Source: Pedomonas mirosovicensis (lineage in GTDB: Bacteria; Pseudomonadota; Alphaproteobacteria; Sphingomonadales; Sphingomonadaceae). From it: a stretch of DNA of 64,000 nucleotides. The DNA lies in contig NZ_JAKFIA010000001.1 of NCBI RefSeq assembly GCF_022569295.1, positions 15,001 to 79,000 of the forward strand, read 5' to 3'. Shown one piece after another: positions 1-8,104 of this stretch. The notes beneath the pieces are model-generated. The model worked only from the letters and a program-made list of their open reading frames with translations. It made no database searches and was not told where the DNA came from. How positions within the stretch are numbered: position 1 is the stretch's first letter; each line of letters starts with the position of its first letter. The translations under genes were made by a program, and so were the position numbers.

Positions 1-368
1 GCGCCTTCAACGCCGATGCGGGCGCGGCGGAAGTAGCTGTCGATGCCCAGCTCCTTGCCGTCCACCAGGTTGTCCGGGTCGGTGACCATGCCGACGTCAT
101 ACTGGATGCGGCCACGGACCTTGAAGGTGAAGCCACTGCCGGAGGACTGCGGCGCACCCTTCCAGCTGGTCTCGCCACCCTGCTCTTTCTTGGCGATCTG
201 CGCTTTCAGCTCTTCCATCTGCGACTGCAGAGCCTGGAGCTGCTCTCGCAGCTGCTGGGTCTCGGATGGACCGGCTTCCTGCTGGGCCCATGCCGGCGCG
301 GCGATAATGTTCGCCCCGACGAGCGCCGTCGCCAGCAGGACAGCGCGATACCTGTTCTTCGTGGTCAT
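1..368 (-). CDS. OprP/OprO-type phosphate-selective porin, N-terminal part (cut by window start)
   Basis: Only the first ~122 residues are present; the gene runs off the left edge. The start is the ATG at 366-368, preceded by a GAGGGT ribosome site. The product opens with a signal peptide (cleavage probably after PAWA), then a short glutamine/glutamate-rich coiled coil (about residues 34-62, QLREQLQALQSQMEELKAQI) and the first barrel strands with FKVRGRIQYD and FRRARIGVEG. The order signal peptide, periplasmic coiled coil, 'GRIQYD...RRARIG' is that of the OprP/OprO trimeric outer-membrane porin family. The Pho-box-like direct repeat upstream agrees with phosphate control. Substrate preference cannot be judged from this fragment. 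Confidence 0.85.
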   Translation of the reverse strand, partial: MTTKNRYRAVLLATALVGANIIAAPAWAQQEAGPSETQQLREQLQALQSQMEELKAQIAKKEQGGETSWKGAPQSSGSGFTFKVRGRIQYDVGMVTDPDNLVDGKELGIDSYFRRARIGVEG

Positions 369-431
369 GAAATACCCTCACTGATTGGGTGCGTTGCAGG
401 CCCGCATCTAAGGGCGTCGCGTGAATTTTCC

Positions 432-449
432 GCGACAGAAACATGACAG
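432..449 (-). promoter_or_regulatory. Pho-box-like direct repeat upstream of the porin gene
   Basis: On the minus strand the sequence reads CTGTCAT-GTTT-CTGTCGC: two 7-base direct repeats separated by 4 AT-rich bases. This matches the known PhoB half-site (CTGTCAT) and its 11-base periodicity. It lies 64-81 bases upstream of the porin start codon. A possible -10 (TTAGAT, 406-411) lies about 20 bases downstream. Binding by PhoB is inferred from the motif and from the porin family. Confidence 0.55.
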
Positions 450-610
450 TTTTGTTACGCAAGCACCCTGTCGAGGGCTGTGGCTTTAATACAACAGAAA
501 TAAAACGGTCATTTTAGCCCCCGCCGGACGGCGAGGCGGAGCATCAGCAAAGGCCGGCGGGTAGCGCGTTGTCATAAAAGGGTCAGCAAGCTGCCGCGCA
601 ACCCAAACGA

Positions 611-647
611 AAACGGCACAACTGCGTTTCCGACAGCTGTGCCGTTT
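611..647 (-). terminator. Predicted terminator of the DUF4167 gene
   Basis: Ten-base inverted repeat AAACGGCACA (611-620) with TGTGCCGTTT (638-647). Read on the minus strand the stem ends in GCCGTTTTCGTTT. It lies 28 bases past the DUF4167 stop. Confidence 0.6.
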
Positions 648-674
648 GGCTGATTTTCTGAAGGTAGGTTGCGC

Positions 675-1247
675 TTAGGCAGCGTTCTCGGCGGTATCGG
701 CCGTCTCGACGCCCTCTTCGGGCTTGACCTTGCGAGGACGGCCACGGCGACGACGGCGGGGAGCCTCCTCGCCTTCGGCGGGAGCAGCGCCAGCCTCTTC
801 CGCGCCGGCGGCCTCGGCAACCGGTTCCGCACGCGTCTCAGACGGAGCTTCCGGCGCAGCGGGCTCCAGGCCCAGGCTGTGCTGAACGCTCGGGCTGACA
901 TAGGCCGCCTGCGGCGCAGTCGTCTCGGTCACATCCTCATCGTAACCGCCCTCGTCGGTATCGCGGTCATCGCGATCCCGCGAGCGGGGCGCATCATCGT
1001 AGCGCGACCGGAACTCGGCCAGCACGCGATAGTAGTGATCGGCGTGCTGCATATAATATTCAGCGAGAATCCGGTCACCCGACGCCGTCGCGTCCCGCGC
1101 CAACGATTTGTATTTTTCCAGCAGTTGCTGAGCATTGCCGCGAATGCGCGCGTCGTTGCGGTTCCCCGCTTCCATCGGGCGACCGCCTGACTGTGCAGGG
1201 CGCCCACCGCCGCGTCCTCTACGGCGACCGCTTTGTCCGTTTCTCAT
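675..1247 (-). CDS. DUF4167 domain protein
   Basis: The 190-residue product has a very basic glycine/arginine-rich start (MRNGQSGRRRGRGGGRP). The conserved DUF4167 core follows at about residues 25-90 (NDARIRGNAQQLLEKYKSLA...AEYYMQHADHYYRVL). The tail is low-complexity, alanine/glutamate-rich with a basic RRRRRGRPRK stretch near the end, which resembles an AT-hook. This family is common in alphaproteobacteria and commonly found next to prmC and prfA; its role is not established, and nucleic-acid binding is my inference from composition. It is the last gene of the hisS-prfA-prmC row, 138 bases after prmC with a terminator-like hairpin in between, so it may also have its own promoter. Confidence 0.88.
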   Translation of the reverse strand: MRNGQSGRRRGRGGGRPAQSGGRPMEAGNRNDARIRGNAQQLLEKYKSLARDATASGDRILAEYYMQHADHYYRVLAEFRSRYDDAPRSRDRDDRDTDEGGYDEDVTETTAPQAAYVSPSVQHSLGLEPAAPEAPSETRAEPVAEAAGAEEAGAAPAEGEEAPRRRRRGRPRKVKPEEGVETADTAENAA

Positions 1248-1257
1248 TGACCCGTTC

Positions 1258-1283
1258 TCAAAAAAATTTTGCCCTTAGGGCAA
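1258..1283 (-). terminator. Terminator-like hairpin between prmC and the DUF4167 gene
   Basis: On the minus strand TTGCCC-TAA-GGGCAA is followed directly by AATTTTTTT, a typical intrinsic terminator shape with a short 6-base-pair stem. It stands only about ten bases upstream of the DUF4167 start codon. It could end the prmC transcript or attenuate read-through into DUF4167. Confidence 0.6.
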
Positions 1284-1385
1284 TCGCCCCATACGTCGGC
1301 GCACGTCGGGCGCCGTCATGCCCTGCAATCCGCGTTTTCGGAAATCAGGTGGCAGAGGAAACCATCAACCCTACCGACTTCGTGT

Positions 1386-2252
1386 CTAACCGTTTCCCGG
1401 CATCTTTCCAAGGAAATTCTCACCTCTCCAGCACTCGACGCAGCGGGGATGCCCGGCCAAGTCGTTGTGAACTCTGACAGACAAGCCGCAGGCCTCGGCG
1501 ATGCGACCAACCGCCTCGGCCTGGGTGTAGCCGATCTCGAAAAAGGCGTGGCCCCGGGGCGAGAGGAGTCGGGCAAGCTCGGGGATGATACGCCGGTAAT
1601 CGTCGAGCCCGTCCGGCCCCGCAAACAGAGCCGTCACAGGCTCAAACGCTGCAACTTCAGGTGAGAGGGCCTCCCCTTCGCCGATGTAGGGCGGGTTGGC
1701 GAGGATGCAATCGAATGTCCCGACAAGCGCCCCGGCCCAGTCTCCCACGATGAAGGCGGCACGCTCCTGAAGCCCCAGCCGCGCCGCGTTGTCGGCCGCC
1801 ACCATCGCTGCCGCCTCCGAGCGGTCAACGCCAACCCCAAAACTGCCGGGGAATTCATGCAGCACGGAAAGCAGCAGGCAGCCGGAGCCGGTGCCAAGAT
1901 CAAGCACGCGGGCGGGCCGCTCCTGCGGAAAGGCGCTCAGCGCCGCCTCGACGAGCGTTTCGCTGTCCGGCCGGGGGATGAGCGTGGCAGGCGTCACCCG
2001 GAAGTCGAGCGACCAGAATTCGCGCATGCCGGTGATGTAGGCCACCGGCTCATGGGTTTCGCGGCGGGCCACCAGCGCCTCGAAGGCGCGGACCTCCGCA
2101 TCGGTGATCTCGCGGCTGGTGTCGATCAGCATGACAAGGCGCGGCATGCCCAGCACATGGGCCAGCAGCACCTCGGCATCCAGCCGGGGATCAAGAAGCC
2201 CTGCGGCGGCGAGTTGCCCCGCCGCCCGGCGCATGGCCTCAGCCCGCGTCAT
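1386..2252 (-). CDS. prmC: Peptide chain release factor N5-glutamine methyltransferase PrmC (HemK)
   Basis: PrmC methylates the glutamine of the GGQ motif of release factors RF1 and RF2, using S-adenosylmethionine. The 288-residue product shows the N-terminal helical domain (about 1-80), the SAM-binding motif [16 protein letters not shown] near residue 115, and the substrate-binding [15 protein letters not shown] motif near residue 185. The start ATG overlaps the end of prfA by 14 bases, so the modifying enzyme is translationally coupled to its own substrate. Length and motif order are those of the family. Nothing looks damaged. Confidence 0.97.
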   Translation of the reverse strand: MTRAEAMRRAAGQLAAAGLLDPRLDAEVLLAHVLGMPRLVMLIDTSREITDAEVRAFEALVARRETHEPVAYITGMREFWSLDFRVTPATLIPRPDSETLVEAALSAFPQERPARVLDLGTGSGCLLLSVLHEFPGSFGVGVDRSEAAAMVAADNAARLGLQERAAFIVGDWAGALVGTFDCILANPPYIGEGEALSPEVAAFEPVTALFAGPDGLDDYRRIIPELARLLSPRGHAFFEIGYTQAEAVGRIAEACGLSVRVHNDLAGHPRCVECWRGENFLGKMPGNG

Positions 2253-3327
2253 CCAGCTGGGCCAGCTTCTCGGCCTGATCCTCGTTGATGAGCGCCTGAA
2301 TCAGCTCCTCCAGCGCCTCGCCTTCCAGAACCAGATCGAGCTTGTGAAGAGTGAGATTGATGCGGTGGTCCGTCACCCGGCCTTGCGGGAAGTTGTAGGT
2401 GCGGATGCGCTCCGACCGGTCGCCCGAGCCGACCTGCGACTTGCGGGCATCGGCCCGCTCCCGCGCGGCTTTCTCGCGCTCGATCTCATACAGCCGGGCA
2501 CGCAGGATCTTCAGCGCCTTGGCCTTGTTCTTGTGCTGGCTCTTCTCGTCCTGCTGGCTCACCACAAGCCCGGTGGGCAGGTGGGTAATCCGCACGGCGG
2601 AGTCGGTGGTGTTGACCGACTGGCCGCCGGGACCGGAGGAGCGGAACACATCGATGCGAAGATCCTTTTCGTCGATCTGCACATCCACCTCTTCCGCCTC
2701 GGGCAGCACCGCGACGGTCGCGGCGGAGGTATGAATGCGCCCGCCCGATTCGGTGGCAGGCACGCGCTGGACGCGATGCACGCCGGATTCGAACTTCAGC
2801 TTGGCGAACACGCCCTGCCCGGTGATGGAGGCAACCACTTCCTTGTAGCCGCCCACGTCCGACGGCGAGGCGGAAATCATCTCCACCTTCCAGCCCTGGC
2901 TTTCGGCATAGCGGGTGTACATGCGGAACAAATCGCCCGCGAACAGTGCCGCCTCATCGCCGCCGGTGCCGGCGCGAATTTCAAGGATGGCGGATTTCTC
3001 GTCGGCCACGTCCTTGGGCAGCAGCATGATCTGCAGCGTGCGCTCGGCCTCGGGCAGTTGGGCCCTGAGGGCTTCCACCTCGTCGCGGGCCAGCGCCTTC
3101 ATTTCGGCGTCCGCCCCGGCGTCGTTCAGCAGGCTTTCCGCTTCTTCCAGCTCGGTCGCCAGGCGAGCCAGCGCATTGGCCGCCTCGACCACCGGATTGA
3201 GCTCAGCATATTCCTTCGACAGCTTGACGAACCGGTCCGCCGAGGCAGACGGATCAGACATCTCGCGCGACAGCTCTGCATGGCGCAGGCGGATGCGATC
3301 GATCTTCGCTTGAGGGATGGAAGGCAT
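2239..3327 (-). CDS. prfA: Peptide chain release factor 1
   Basis: RF1 reads UAA and UAG stop codons and triggers peptide release on the ribosome. The 362-residue product has the codon-recognition region with the RF1-type PAT tripeptide ([18 protein letters not shown]) and the catalytic loop [18 protein letters not shown]. The GGQ glutamine is the target of PrmC encoded next door. The gene starts 3 bases after the hisS stop and overlaps prmC at its end, which makes a tight hisS-prfA-prmC operon. Full length for the family. Confidence 0.98.
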   Translation of the reverse strand: MPSIPQAKIDRIRLRHAELSREMSDPSASADRFVKLSKEYAELNPVVEAANALARLATELEEAESLLNDAGADAEMKALARDEVEALRAQLPEAERTLQIMLLPKDVADEKSAILEIRAGTGGDEAALFAGDLFRMYTRYAESQGWKVEMISASPSDVGGYKEVVASITGQGVFAKLKFESGVHRVQRVPATESGGRIHTSAATVAVLPEAEEVDVQIDEKDLRIDVFRSSGPGGQSVNTTDSAVRITHLPTGLVVSQQDEKSQHKNKAKALKILRARLYEIEREKAARERADARKSQVGSGDRSERIRTYNFPQGRVTDHRINLTLHKLDLVLEGEALEELIQALINEDQAEKLAQLDDAG

Positions 3328-3330
3328 GAC

Positions 3331-4578
3331 TTAATCCCGATACGACTGCAACGCGACCTCGACCTCGGCCAGCGGCACGGCCCGCTGCTCACCGGTGGTC
3401 AGATCCTTCAGCATAAGTTCGCCCCGCGCCAGCTCGTCCTCACCCAAGATGAGGGCAACCGGACTGTGCGCGTCGTTCGCCCGCGAAAGGCGCTTCTTCA
3501 TGTTGCCCCGAAAGCCCTGCTCCACCCGGAAGCCAAGGCGGCGCAGGCGGGCGGTGAGCGCGGTGGCCTCCCCTTGCGCGGCCTCGCCCAGCGGAATGAC
3601 GGCAATGGGGCCCTTGCCTTGCGCGGGCAGGTCGACAAGCAGCGCCAGCCGCTCGATGCCCCCAGCCCAGCCGATAGCCGGTGTCGCTGGGCCGCCCAGC
3701 TGCTCGATGAGGCCGTCATAGCGCCCGCCGCCGATGACGGTCCCTTGCGCGCCGAGGTGAGTGGTCGTGAACTCGAAGGTGGTATGGCAGTAGTAATCGA
3801 GCCCGCGCACCAGCCGGGGCTGAACGACATAAGGAATGCCGACAGCCTCCAAACCCTTGAGCACGGTTTCGAAATACTGACCCGCGTCAAGCGAGAGGAA
3901 CTGGTCGAGCAGCGGCGCGTCAGCCACCAGCTTTTTGTCGCCCTCGTCCTTCGAATCAAGAATACGAAGCGGGTTCTTCTCCAGCCGGTTGCGGCTGTCC
4001 TCGCCCAGCGCGTCGCGGTGTCCCGAGAAATAGTTCACCAGCGCATCCCGCCACTTGGCGCGGCTCTCGCCGTCGCCCAGCGTGTTGATCTCCAGCTGTA
4101 CCTTGCCGGCCAGCCCCAGCTCGTCCAGCAGGTGGGCGGCCAGGGTAAGCAGCTCGATATCCGCCTGCGGTTCGCCCGCCCCCAGAATCTCGGCGTCGAT
4201 CTGGTGGAACTGGCGGTAACGCCCCTTCTGCGGGCGCTCATAACGGAACATCGGGCCATGGGCCGCCAGCTTCAGCGGGGCCAGTTGCTGCCAGCCGTTG
4301 GAGATGAAGGCGCGACACAGGCCCGCCGTGAACTCCGGGCGCAGGGTGAGCGATTCGCCGCCCCGGTCCTCGAAGGTGTACATCTCCTTCGAGACCACGT
4401 CCGTCGCCTCGCCGATGCCACGGGCAAACAGTTCGGTGAATTCGAAAATCGGCGTATCGACCGGCTGGAACCCGTAAAGCCTGGCGAGACGATGGAAGGT
4501 TTCCACCACCTTGGCAAAACGCTGTGCATCTTCACCGAAAAGGTCACGCGTGCCACGCACGGGCTGAAGCTTGGACAT
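3331..4578 (-). CDS. hisS: Histidine--tRNA ligase
   Basis: Class II aminoacyl-tRNA synthetase that charges tRNA-His. The 415-residue product starts [20 protein letters not shown]. It shows motif 2 ([21 protein letters not shown], about 115-135), the histidine-specific [20 protein letters not shown], motif 3 ([12 protein letters not shown]), and a C-terminal anticodon-binding domain. I chose the ATG at 4576-4578 because it fits the family's start and follows an AAGGAG ribosome site; the frame stays open further upstream without resembling the family. First gene of the hisS-prfA-prmC row. A terminator-like hairpin stands in its leader. Confidence 0.97.
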   Translation of the reverse strand: MSKLQPVRGTRDLFGEDAQRFAKVVETFHRLARLYGFQPVDTPIFEFTELFARGIGEATDVVSKEMYTFEDRGGESLTLRPEFTAGLCRAFISNGWQQLAPLKLAAHGPMFRYERPQKGRYRQFHQIDAEILGAGEPQADIELLTLAAHLLDELGLAGKVQLEINTLGDGESRAKWRDALVNYFSGHRDALGEDSRNRLEKNPLRILDSKDEGDKKLVADAPLLDQFLSLDAGQYFETVLKGLEAVGIPYVVQPRLVRGLDYYCHTTFEFTTTHLGAQGTVIGGGRYDGLIEQLGGPATPAIGWAGGIERLALLVDLPAQGKGPIAVIPLGEAAQGEATALTARLRRLGFRVEQGFRGNMKKRLSRANDAHSPVALILGEDELARGELMLKDLTTGEQRAVPLAEVEVALQSYRD

Positions 4579-4608
4579 GCCGATCAATCTCCTTCGAGCG
4601 GCGCTTAT

Positions 4609-4656
4609 AGAAACAAAAGCGGCCCGGTGGAAATGCTGAGTTAAAGGCCGGGCCGC
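4609..4656 (-). terminator. Terminator-like hairpin in the hisS leader
   Basis: On the minus strand a perfect 9-base-pair stem, GCGGCCCGG with CCGGGCCGC, encloses a 20-base loop and is followed by TTTTGTTTC. It ends about 35 bases before the hisS start. The only upstream minus-strand DNA before the divergent DUF2892 gene is a 116-base gap, so it does not obviously end another gene. I found no His-codon-rich leader peptide. Confidence 0.4.
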
Positions 4657-4772
4657 CAGAAAGCCCCGCACATACGGGCAATAGCGCGAGACGAGACGGC
4701 CCGCCCCCGGAACAGCAATGCCTGCCCCGGCGTTGACCGGCCAGGGTCCATCCTTCGTTCCGGGAGAACGCC

Positions 4773-5237
4773 ATGCTGCCGCCGACTACCCGTCGCGTCG
4801 TCGACAACTCGTCCGCCGTTGCCAACGCCCGCATTCGCGACCGCACCGAGCGTCGCCTGATGTACTACGCGCGCAACCCGGAGCTGATCGACGGGCGACT
4901 GCGCGAACTGGACCGGGAGTGGGACATCGAACGCATGGTGGAGACCAGCTCCTCCACCCTGTCCCTGGCAGGGTTCGTGCTGGCCGTTGCCCGCCGCGAC
5001 CGTCGCTGGCTGCTGCTCCCGTTCGGCGTTTCCGCCTTCATGCTGCAACACGCCCTGCAAGGCTGGTGCCCGCCCATCCCGCTGCTGCGCCGCCTCGGCG
5101 TTCGTACCGCCAGCGAGATCGATGCCGAACGCTACGCCCTCAAGGCCCTGCGCGGCGACTTTGGACCCGGCGCCCGCCGCCCCGGCAGCTTTCGCCAGCT
5201 CGCCCGCCAGGCGCTGGAGGCGGCAAGCGCCAGCTGA
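4773..5237 (+). CDS. DUF2892-type small membrane protein
   Basis: The 154-residue product has a basic N-terminus ([21 protein letters not shown], about 34-54), then two hydrophobic stretches (about 63-75 and 80-96). The segment [19 protein letters not shown] follows, with the Trp-Cys-Pro-Pro motif typical of the YgaP-like DUF2892 membrane family, and then a cytoplasmic tail ([16 protein letters not shown]). No rhodanese domain is present. Function unknown. The ATG at 4773 follows a GGGAGA ribosome site. The gene is divergent from hisS and convergent with ispG, with a double-hairpin element between the two ends. Confidence 0.75.
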   Translation: MLPPTTRRVVDNSSAVANARIRDRTERRLMYYARNPELIDGRLRELDREWDIERMVETSSSTLSLAGFVLAVARRDRRWLLLPFGVSAFMLQHALQGWCPPIPLLRRLGVRTASEIDAERYALKALRGDFGPGARRPGSFRQLARQALEAASAS

Positions 5238-5266
5238 TGGGCAGAGGGCTTTCGTTTTTTCCGATT

Positions 5267-5434
5267 TGCAGGAGGGTCATGGCCCCTCCTGCACCTCCCT
5301 TGCTTTTTATCAGGGCGTGCGCGGCATGAAGGACTCGGCCCGATAATGATCGAATAAAAAGGGCCGCACCCGTCATCACGGGCACGGCTCTTTGAAACGA
5401 CCAGGGGGTCGCGGGGGAACTAGTTCCCCCTGCA
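5267..5434. repeat. Double-hairpin intergenic element, copy A (between convergent gene ends)
   Basis: The plus-side hairpin TGCAGGAGG (5267-5275) with CCTCCTGCA (5285-5293) is followed by a T-run (CTTTTT). A central module at about 5310-5392 carries GGGCCGCACCCG with CGGGCACGGCTC around a CATCA-type loop and a T-run on the minus strand. A perfect palindrome GGGGGAAC-TAGTTCCCCC (5413-5430) plus TGCA lies on the ispG side. It can serve as terminator for both the DUF2892 gene and ispG. Related copies lie at 40427, 51381, 56061 and 59804. Confidence 0.65.
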
Positions 5435-5444
5435 TATAACAGCC

Positions 5445-6576
5445 CTACGCTGCGGAGGCGGCGCCCTCGGCGGCAGCCTTGGCGGCTTCGATTTCGGCGG
5501 CCTTCTGTTCGACCAGCTTTACGATGTGGTCGACCATGGTGGCGTCTTCGATGTGATGGTCGGTGACGCCGGAGAGGTAGACCATGTGCTTGCCATTACC
5601 GCCGCCGGTGACGCCGATGTCGGTCTCCCGCGCTTCGCCCGGCCCGTTGACGACGCAGCCGATGATGGAGAGGGAGAGCGGGGTCTGGATGTGGCGCAGC
5701 CGCTCCTCCAACACCTCGACGGTTTTGATGACCTGGAAGCCCTGCCGGGCGCAGGACGGGCAGGAGACGATCCGCACGCCGCGATGGCGAATGCCGAGCG
5801 ACTTCAGCATTTCAAAGCCGACGCGCACCTCTTCCTCCGGCGGGGCGGAGAGGGATACGCGGATGGTATCGCCGATGCCCGACCACAGGAGCATGCCCAT
5901 GCCGATGGAGGATTTGACCGTGCCGCCGATCATGCTGCCCGCCTCGGTGATGCCAAGGTGCAGCGGGTAATCGCAGGCCTCCGCCAACCCCTGATAGGCG
6001 GCAACGGCGAGGAACACGTCCGACGCCTTCACCGAGATCTTGGTCTCGAAGAAGTCTGCGTCTTCCAGCAGCTTCACGTGCTCCAGCGCGGACTCGACCA
6101 TCGCTTCCGGGCAGGGCTCGCCGTATTTCTCCAAGAGGTGCTTCTCCAGCGAACCGGCGTTGACGCCGATGCGGATAGAGCAGCCGTTGGCCTTGGCAGC
6201 GCGCACCACTTCCCGAACCCGCTCGGCCGAGCCGATGTTGCCGGGGTTGATGCGAAGGCAGGCTGCGCCGGCATCCGCCGCCTCAAGCGCGCGCTTGTAG
6301 TGGAAGTGGATATCCGCCACCAGCGGCACGCGGGCCGCACGGGCGATCTGCTTGAACGCCGCCGTTGAGTCCTCATCCGGGCAGGAGACGCGAATAATGT
6401 CCGCCCCCGCCTCTTCGCAGCGGCGGATCTGCTCGATGGTGGCCTTGGCATCGGCGGTGATGGTGTTGGTCATGGTCTGCACGGTGATGGGCGCATCGCC
6501 CCCCCACCGGTACGTTGCCAACCATGATCTGCCGGCTTTTCCGGCGCTGGATATCCCGCCAGGGGCGCACGCTCAT
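5445..6576 (-). CDS. ispG: 4-hydroxy-3-methylbut-2-enyl-diphosphate synthase IspG (single-base frameshift)
   Basis: IspG is the [4Fe-4S] enzyme that makes HMBPP in the methylerythritol phosphate isoprenoid pathway. The main frame gives residues from [20 protein letters not shown] onward, with the cluster cysteines in SCPSCAR and [10 protein letters not shown]. The native N-terminus ([20 protein letters not shown], then NVPVGG) lies in another frame starting at ATG 6574-6576. The two join at a run of seven C (6499-6505); six would give an intact protein of about 376 residues, the normal length. As this pathway is normally essential, an assembly error is more likely than a real lesion. Downstream of the RodZ-like gene on the same strand, as often in relatives. 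Confidence 0.93.
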
Positions 6577-6688
6577 GTCAGAACCTCTGAAATACTGGAG
6601 GCGGCCAATCGCCAATCGCCCCCTATATAGCGATGCTGGCGCCGAATGTCGAAAAATGGCGTGCCGCCTGCGGCGTTTCTGCCTGTCC

Positions 6689-6723
6689 CCTGAAAAGCAA
6701 AACGCCCGGCGCAGGGCCGGGCG
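6689..6723 (-). terminator. Terminator of the RodZ-like gene
   Basis: Perfect 8-base-pair stem CGCCCGGC (6703-6710) with GCCGGGCG (6716-6723), loop of 5, followed on the minus strand by TTTTGCTTTT. It lies 27 bases past the stop codon. Confidence 0.85.
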
Positions 6724-6749
6724 CAATGCCATCATGAGGAAACTTGCGG

Positions 6750-7730
6750 TTAGCGGGTCGAAGCAGCCCCGGAGGACGAGGCATTGTTCGAGGCCGCGCT
6801 GCCGGCTGCCAGCCGGCGCAGCGAGTCCGGCGCCAGGTCGATGTTGCGAACCACTTCGCCCCGGCCACCCAGCGGCGGCAGGACCGTATCGCCAACCTGA
6901 ATCTCAACCGCGCCGGCATTGCCAGTCATCAGCTTGAGGTTGGGCAGGCTCGGCACCCGATAGGTCTCGCCCGCCTTCATGATGCCGATTTTGACCGCGC
7001 CGCTGACGCCATCGGAAATCCGCACCCAGCTGTCCTCGATCGCCCGGATAATAACCGGGCCGCTGTTGATGACCTGGGCGGCAGCGGCTGCCTGCGCCTC
7101 CGCCTTGTCCTGTGCTGTCACGGCTGCGGAATTATCGGCAGGCGCGGCGGTCTCGCCGGTTGCATCACCAGCCGAGGTGGCGTCCGTTGCCGTCGCATCA
7201 CCCTGAGCAGCGGTTGCGCCCGCGGCCCCGCTGGCAGCAGCCTCGCCGCCAGTCTCATCGATCGTAACCGCGTCCGCCATGGCCAGCTCGGTTTCCGGGG
7301 TCTCCGGCGCCGGGCTCGACGACCGGTCGGTCCACAGCCACCATACGCCAAGCGCCGCCACGGCAATGACGATACCGCCGAGCACCAACGACTTGGAGGG
7401 AATGCGGCTCTCATCGAGCGGCTCGGGAAAATACACCTGCTCGGAAGGCGTCAGGCGGCTGGTCTCCGCCTTGAACTGGGCGCACACCATATCCGGCGAC
7501 AGCCCGAGCAGTTTGGCATAGTTGCGTACGAAACCGACCGCGAAAGGAAGCGCGGGCAGCTTCTCATGCTGGTCATCTTCAATGGCACAGAGGAAGCGGG
7601 CGGGGATACGCGTCTCCGCCGCAATGTCGCTGACCTCCATACCAAGCTCAAGACGGCGTGTCCGCAGCAACTGCCCCACGGACATCGCAGTTCCCCCTGC
7701 ACCAGCGCTGGAATCCGTCAAGGCAGTCAT
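6750..7730 (-). CDS. RodZ-like helix-turn-helix membrane protein
   Basis: The 326-residue product has an N-terminal HTH_25-type DNA-binding-like domain (about 15-85: LRTRRLELGMEVSDIAAETR...FAVGFVRNYAKLLGL). A single membrane segment follows (about 120-140, GGIVIAVAALGVWWLW), then a low-complexity Ala/Glu/Thr linker (about 150-230) and a C-terminal DUF4115 domain (DSWVRISDGVSGAVKIGIM...GETYRVP). This order is that of RodZ, which links the MreB cytoskeleton to the elongation machinery; whether this protein does that is inference. The ATG at 7728-7730 is chosen because GGAGAAG lies just upstream, inside the longer GTG-initiated frame. It precedes ispG on the same strand. Confidence 0.85.
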   Translation of the reverse strand: MTALTDSSAGAGGTAMSVGQLLRTRRLELGMEVSDIAAETRIPARFLCAIEDDQHEKLPALPFAVGFVRNYAKLLGLSPDMVCAQFKAETSRLTPSEQVYFPEPLDESRIPSKSLVLGGIVIAVAALGVWWLWTDRSSSPAPETPETELAMADAVTIDETGGEAAASGAAGATAAQGDATATDATSAGDATGETAAPADNSAAVTAQDKAEAQAAAAAQVINSGPVIIRAIEDSWVRISDGVSGAVKIGIMKAGETYRVPSLPNLKLMTGNAGAVEIQVGDTVLPPLGGRGEVVRNIDLAPDSLRRLAAGSAASNNASSSGAASTR

Positions 7731-7936
7731 CCGCTTCTCCACAGGTCGCCGGCCTTGTCAGCGACCGATTGGTGATCTTGCACAAACCCCTGAAGGTTGA
7801 CGGCGTTCAACACCGTCTTTTTCCTTCGCCCCACCCATTAGAGTGACAGCGCAGTTTACCTTGTCAATAACGGTTTAGGGTTTCTGCCCACATTTTCCGC
7901 ACAACAGCAAGGGCCGGCGCGTAAAATTACGGCCAA

Positions 7937-7965
7937 TTGTTGGTTAACAAGGATGACACTATAAT
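7937..7965 (+). promoter_or_regulatory. Strong sigma-70-like promoter on the plus strand between ptsP and the RodZ-like gene
   Basis: TTGTTG (7937-7942), a spacer of exactly 17 bases, and a consensus TATAAT (7960-7965). It points away from both flanking genes' coding strand and faces the end of ptsP, where no protein is encoded. This suggests a non-coding transcript starting near 7972. Confidence 0.55.
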
Positions 7966-7971
7966 TCTCGT

Positions 7972-8060
7972 GCCGCCTGGCCTCGCTTCAAGCCAGGCCG
8001 AGAGCCACTCGGAACATCTCTCGGCCGTTGAACGATCCAGTTAACGAACCGTTCATTTTT
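7972..8060 (+). ncRNA. Candidate small RNA, about 90 nt
   Basis: Downstream of the 7937-7965 promoter the plus strand carries two possible stems: GCCTGGC (7975-7981) with GCCAGGC (7992-7998), and GGCCGAGAG (7996-8004) with CTCTCGGCC (8018-8026). These share bases 7996-7998 and may compete. A third stem, TGAACG (8029-8034) with CGTTCA (8050-8055), is followed at once by TTTTT, an intrinsic terminator shape. There is no credible reading frame. Boundaries are estimates. It could alternatively be structured 3' UTR of ptsP on the other strand, but there the stems are not followed by a T-run. The rest of the 374-base gap (7731-8104) shows nothing further. Confidence 0.4.
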
Positions 8061-8104
8061 ATCGTTCGGCAACGGCTGCGCCGCTTTACTTGCCGGTGGC
8101 AGAA

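Larger units (their letters stand above)
369..674. other. Intergenic region between the porin and the DUF4167 gene
   Basis: This 306-base stretch holds the porin promoter with the Pho-box-like repeat on its left half and a terminator hairpin (611-647) behind the DUF4167 gene on its right. The middle (about 470-600) shows no credible reading frame or RNA signal that I can support. Confidence 0.6.

Noticed and set aside
2104-4644. An 846-codon open frame on the plus strand
   Set aside because: Runs antisense through prmC, prfA and hisS; its residues resemble no protein family.
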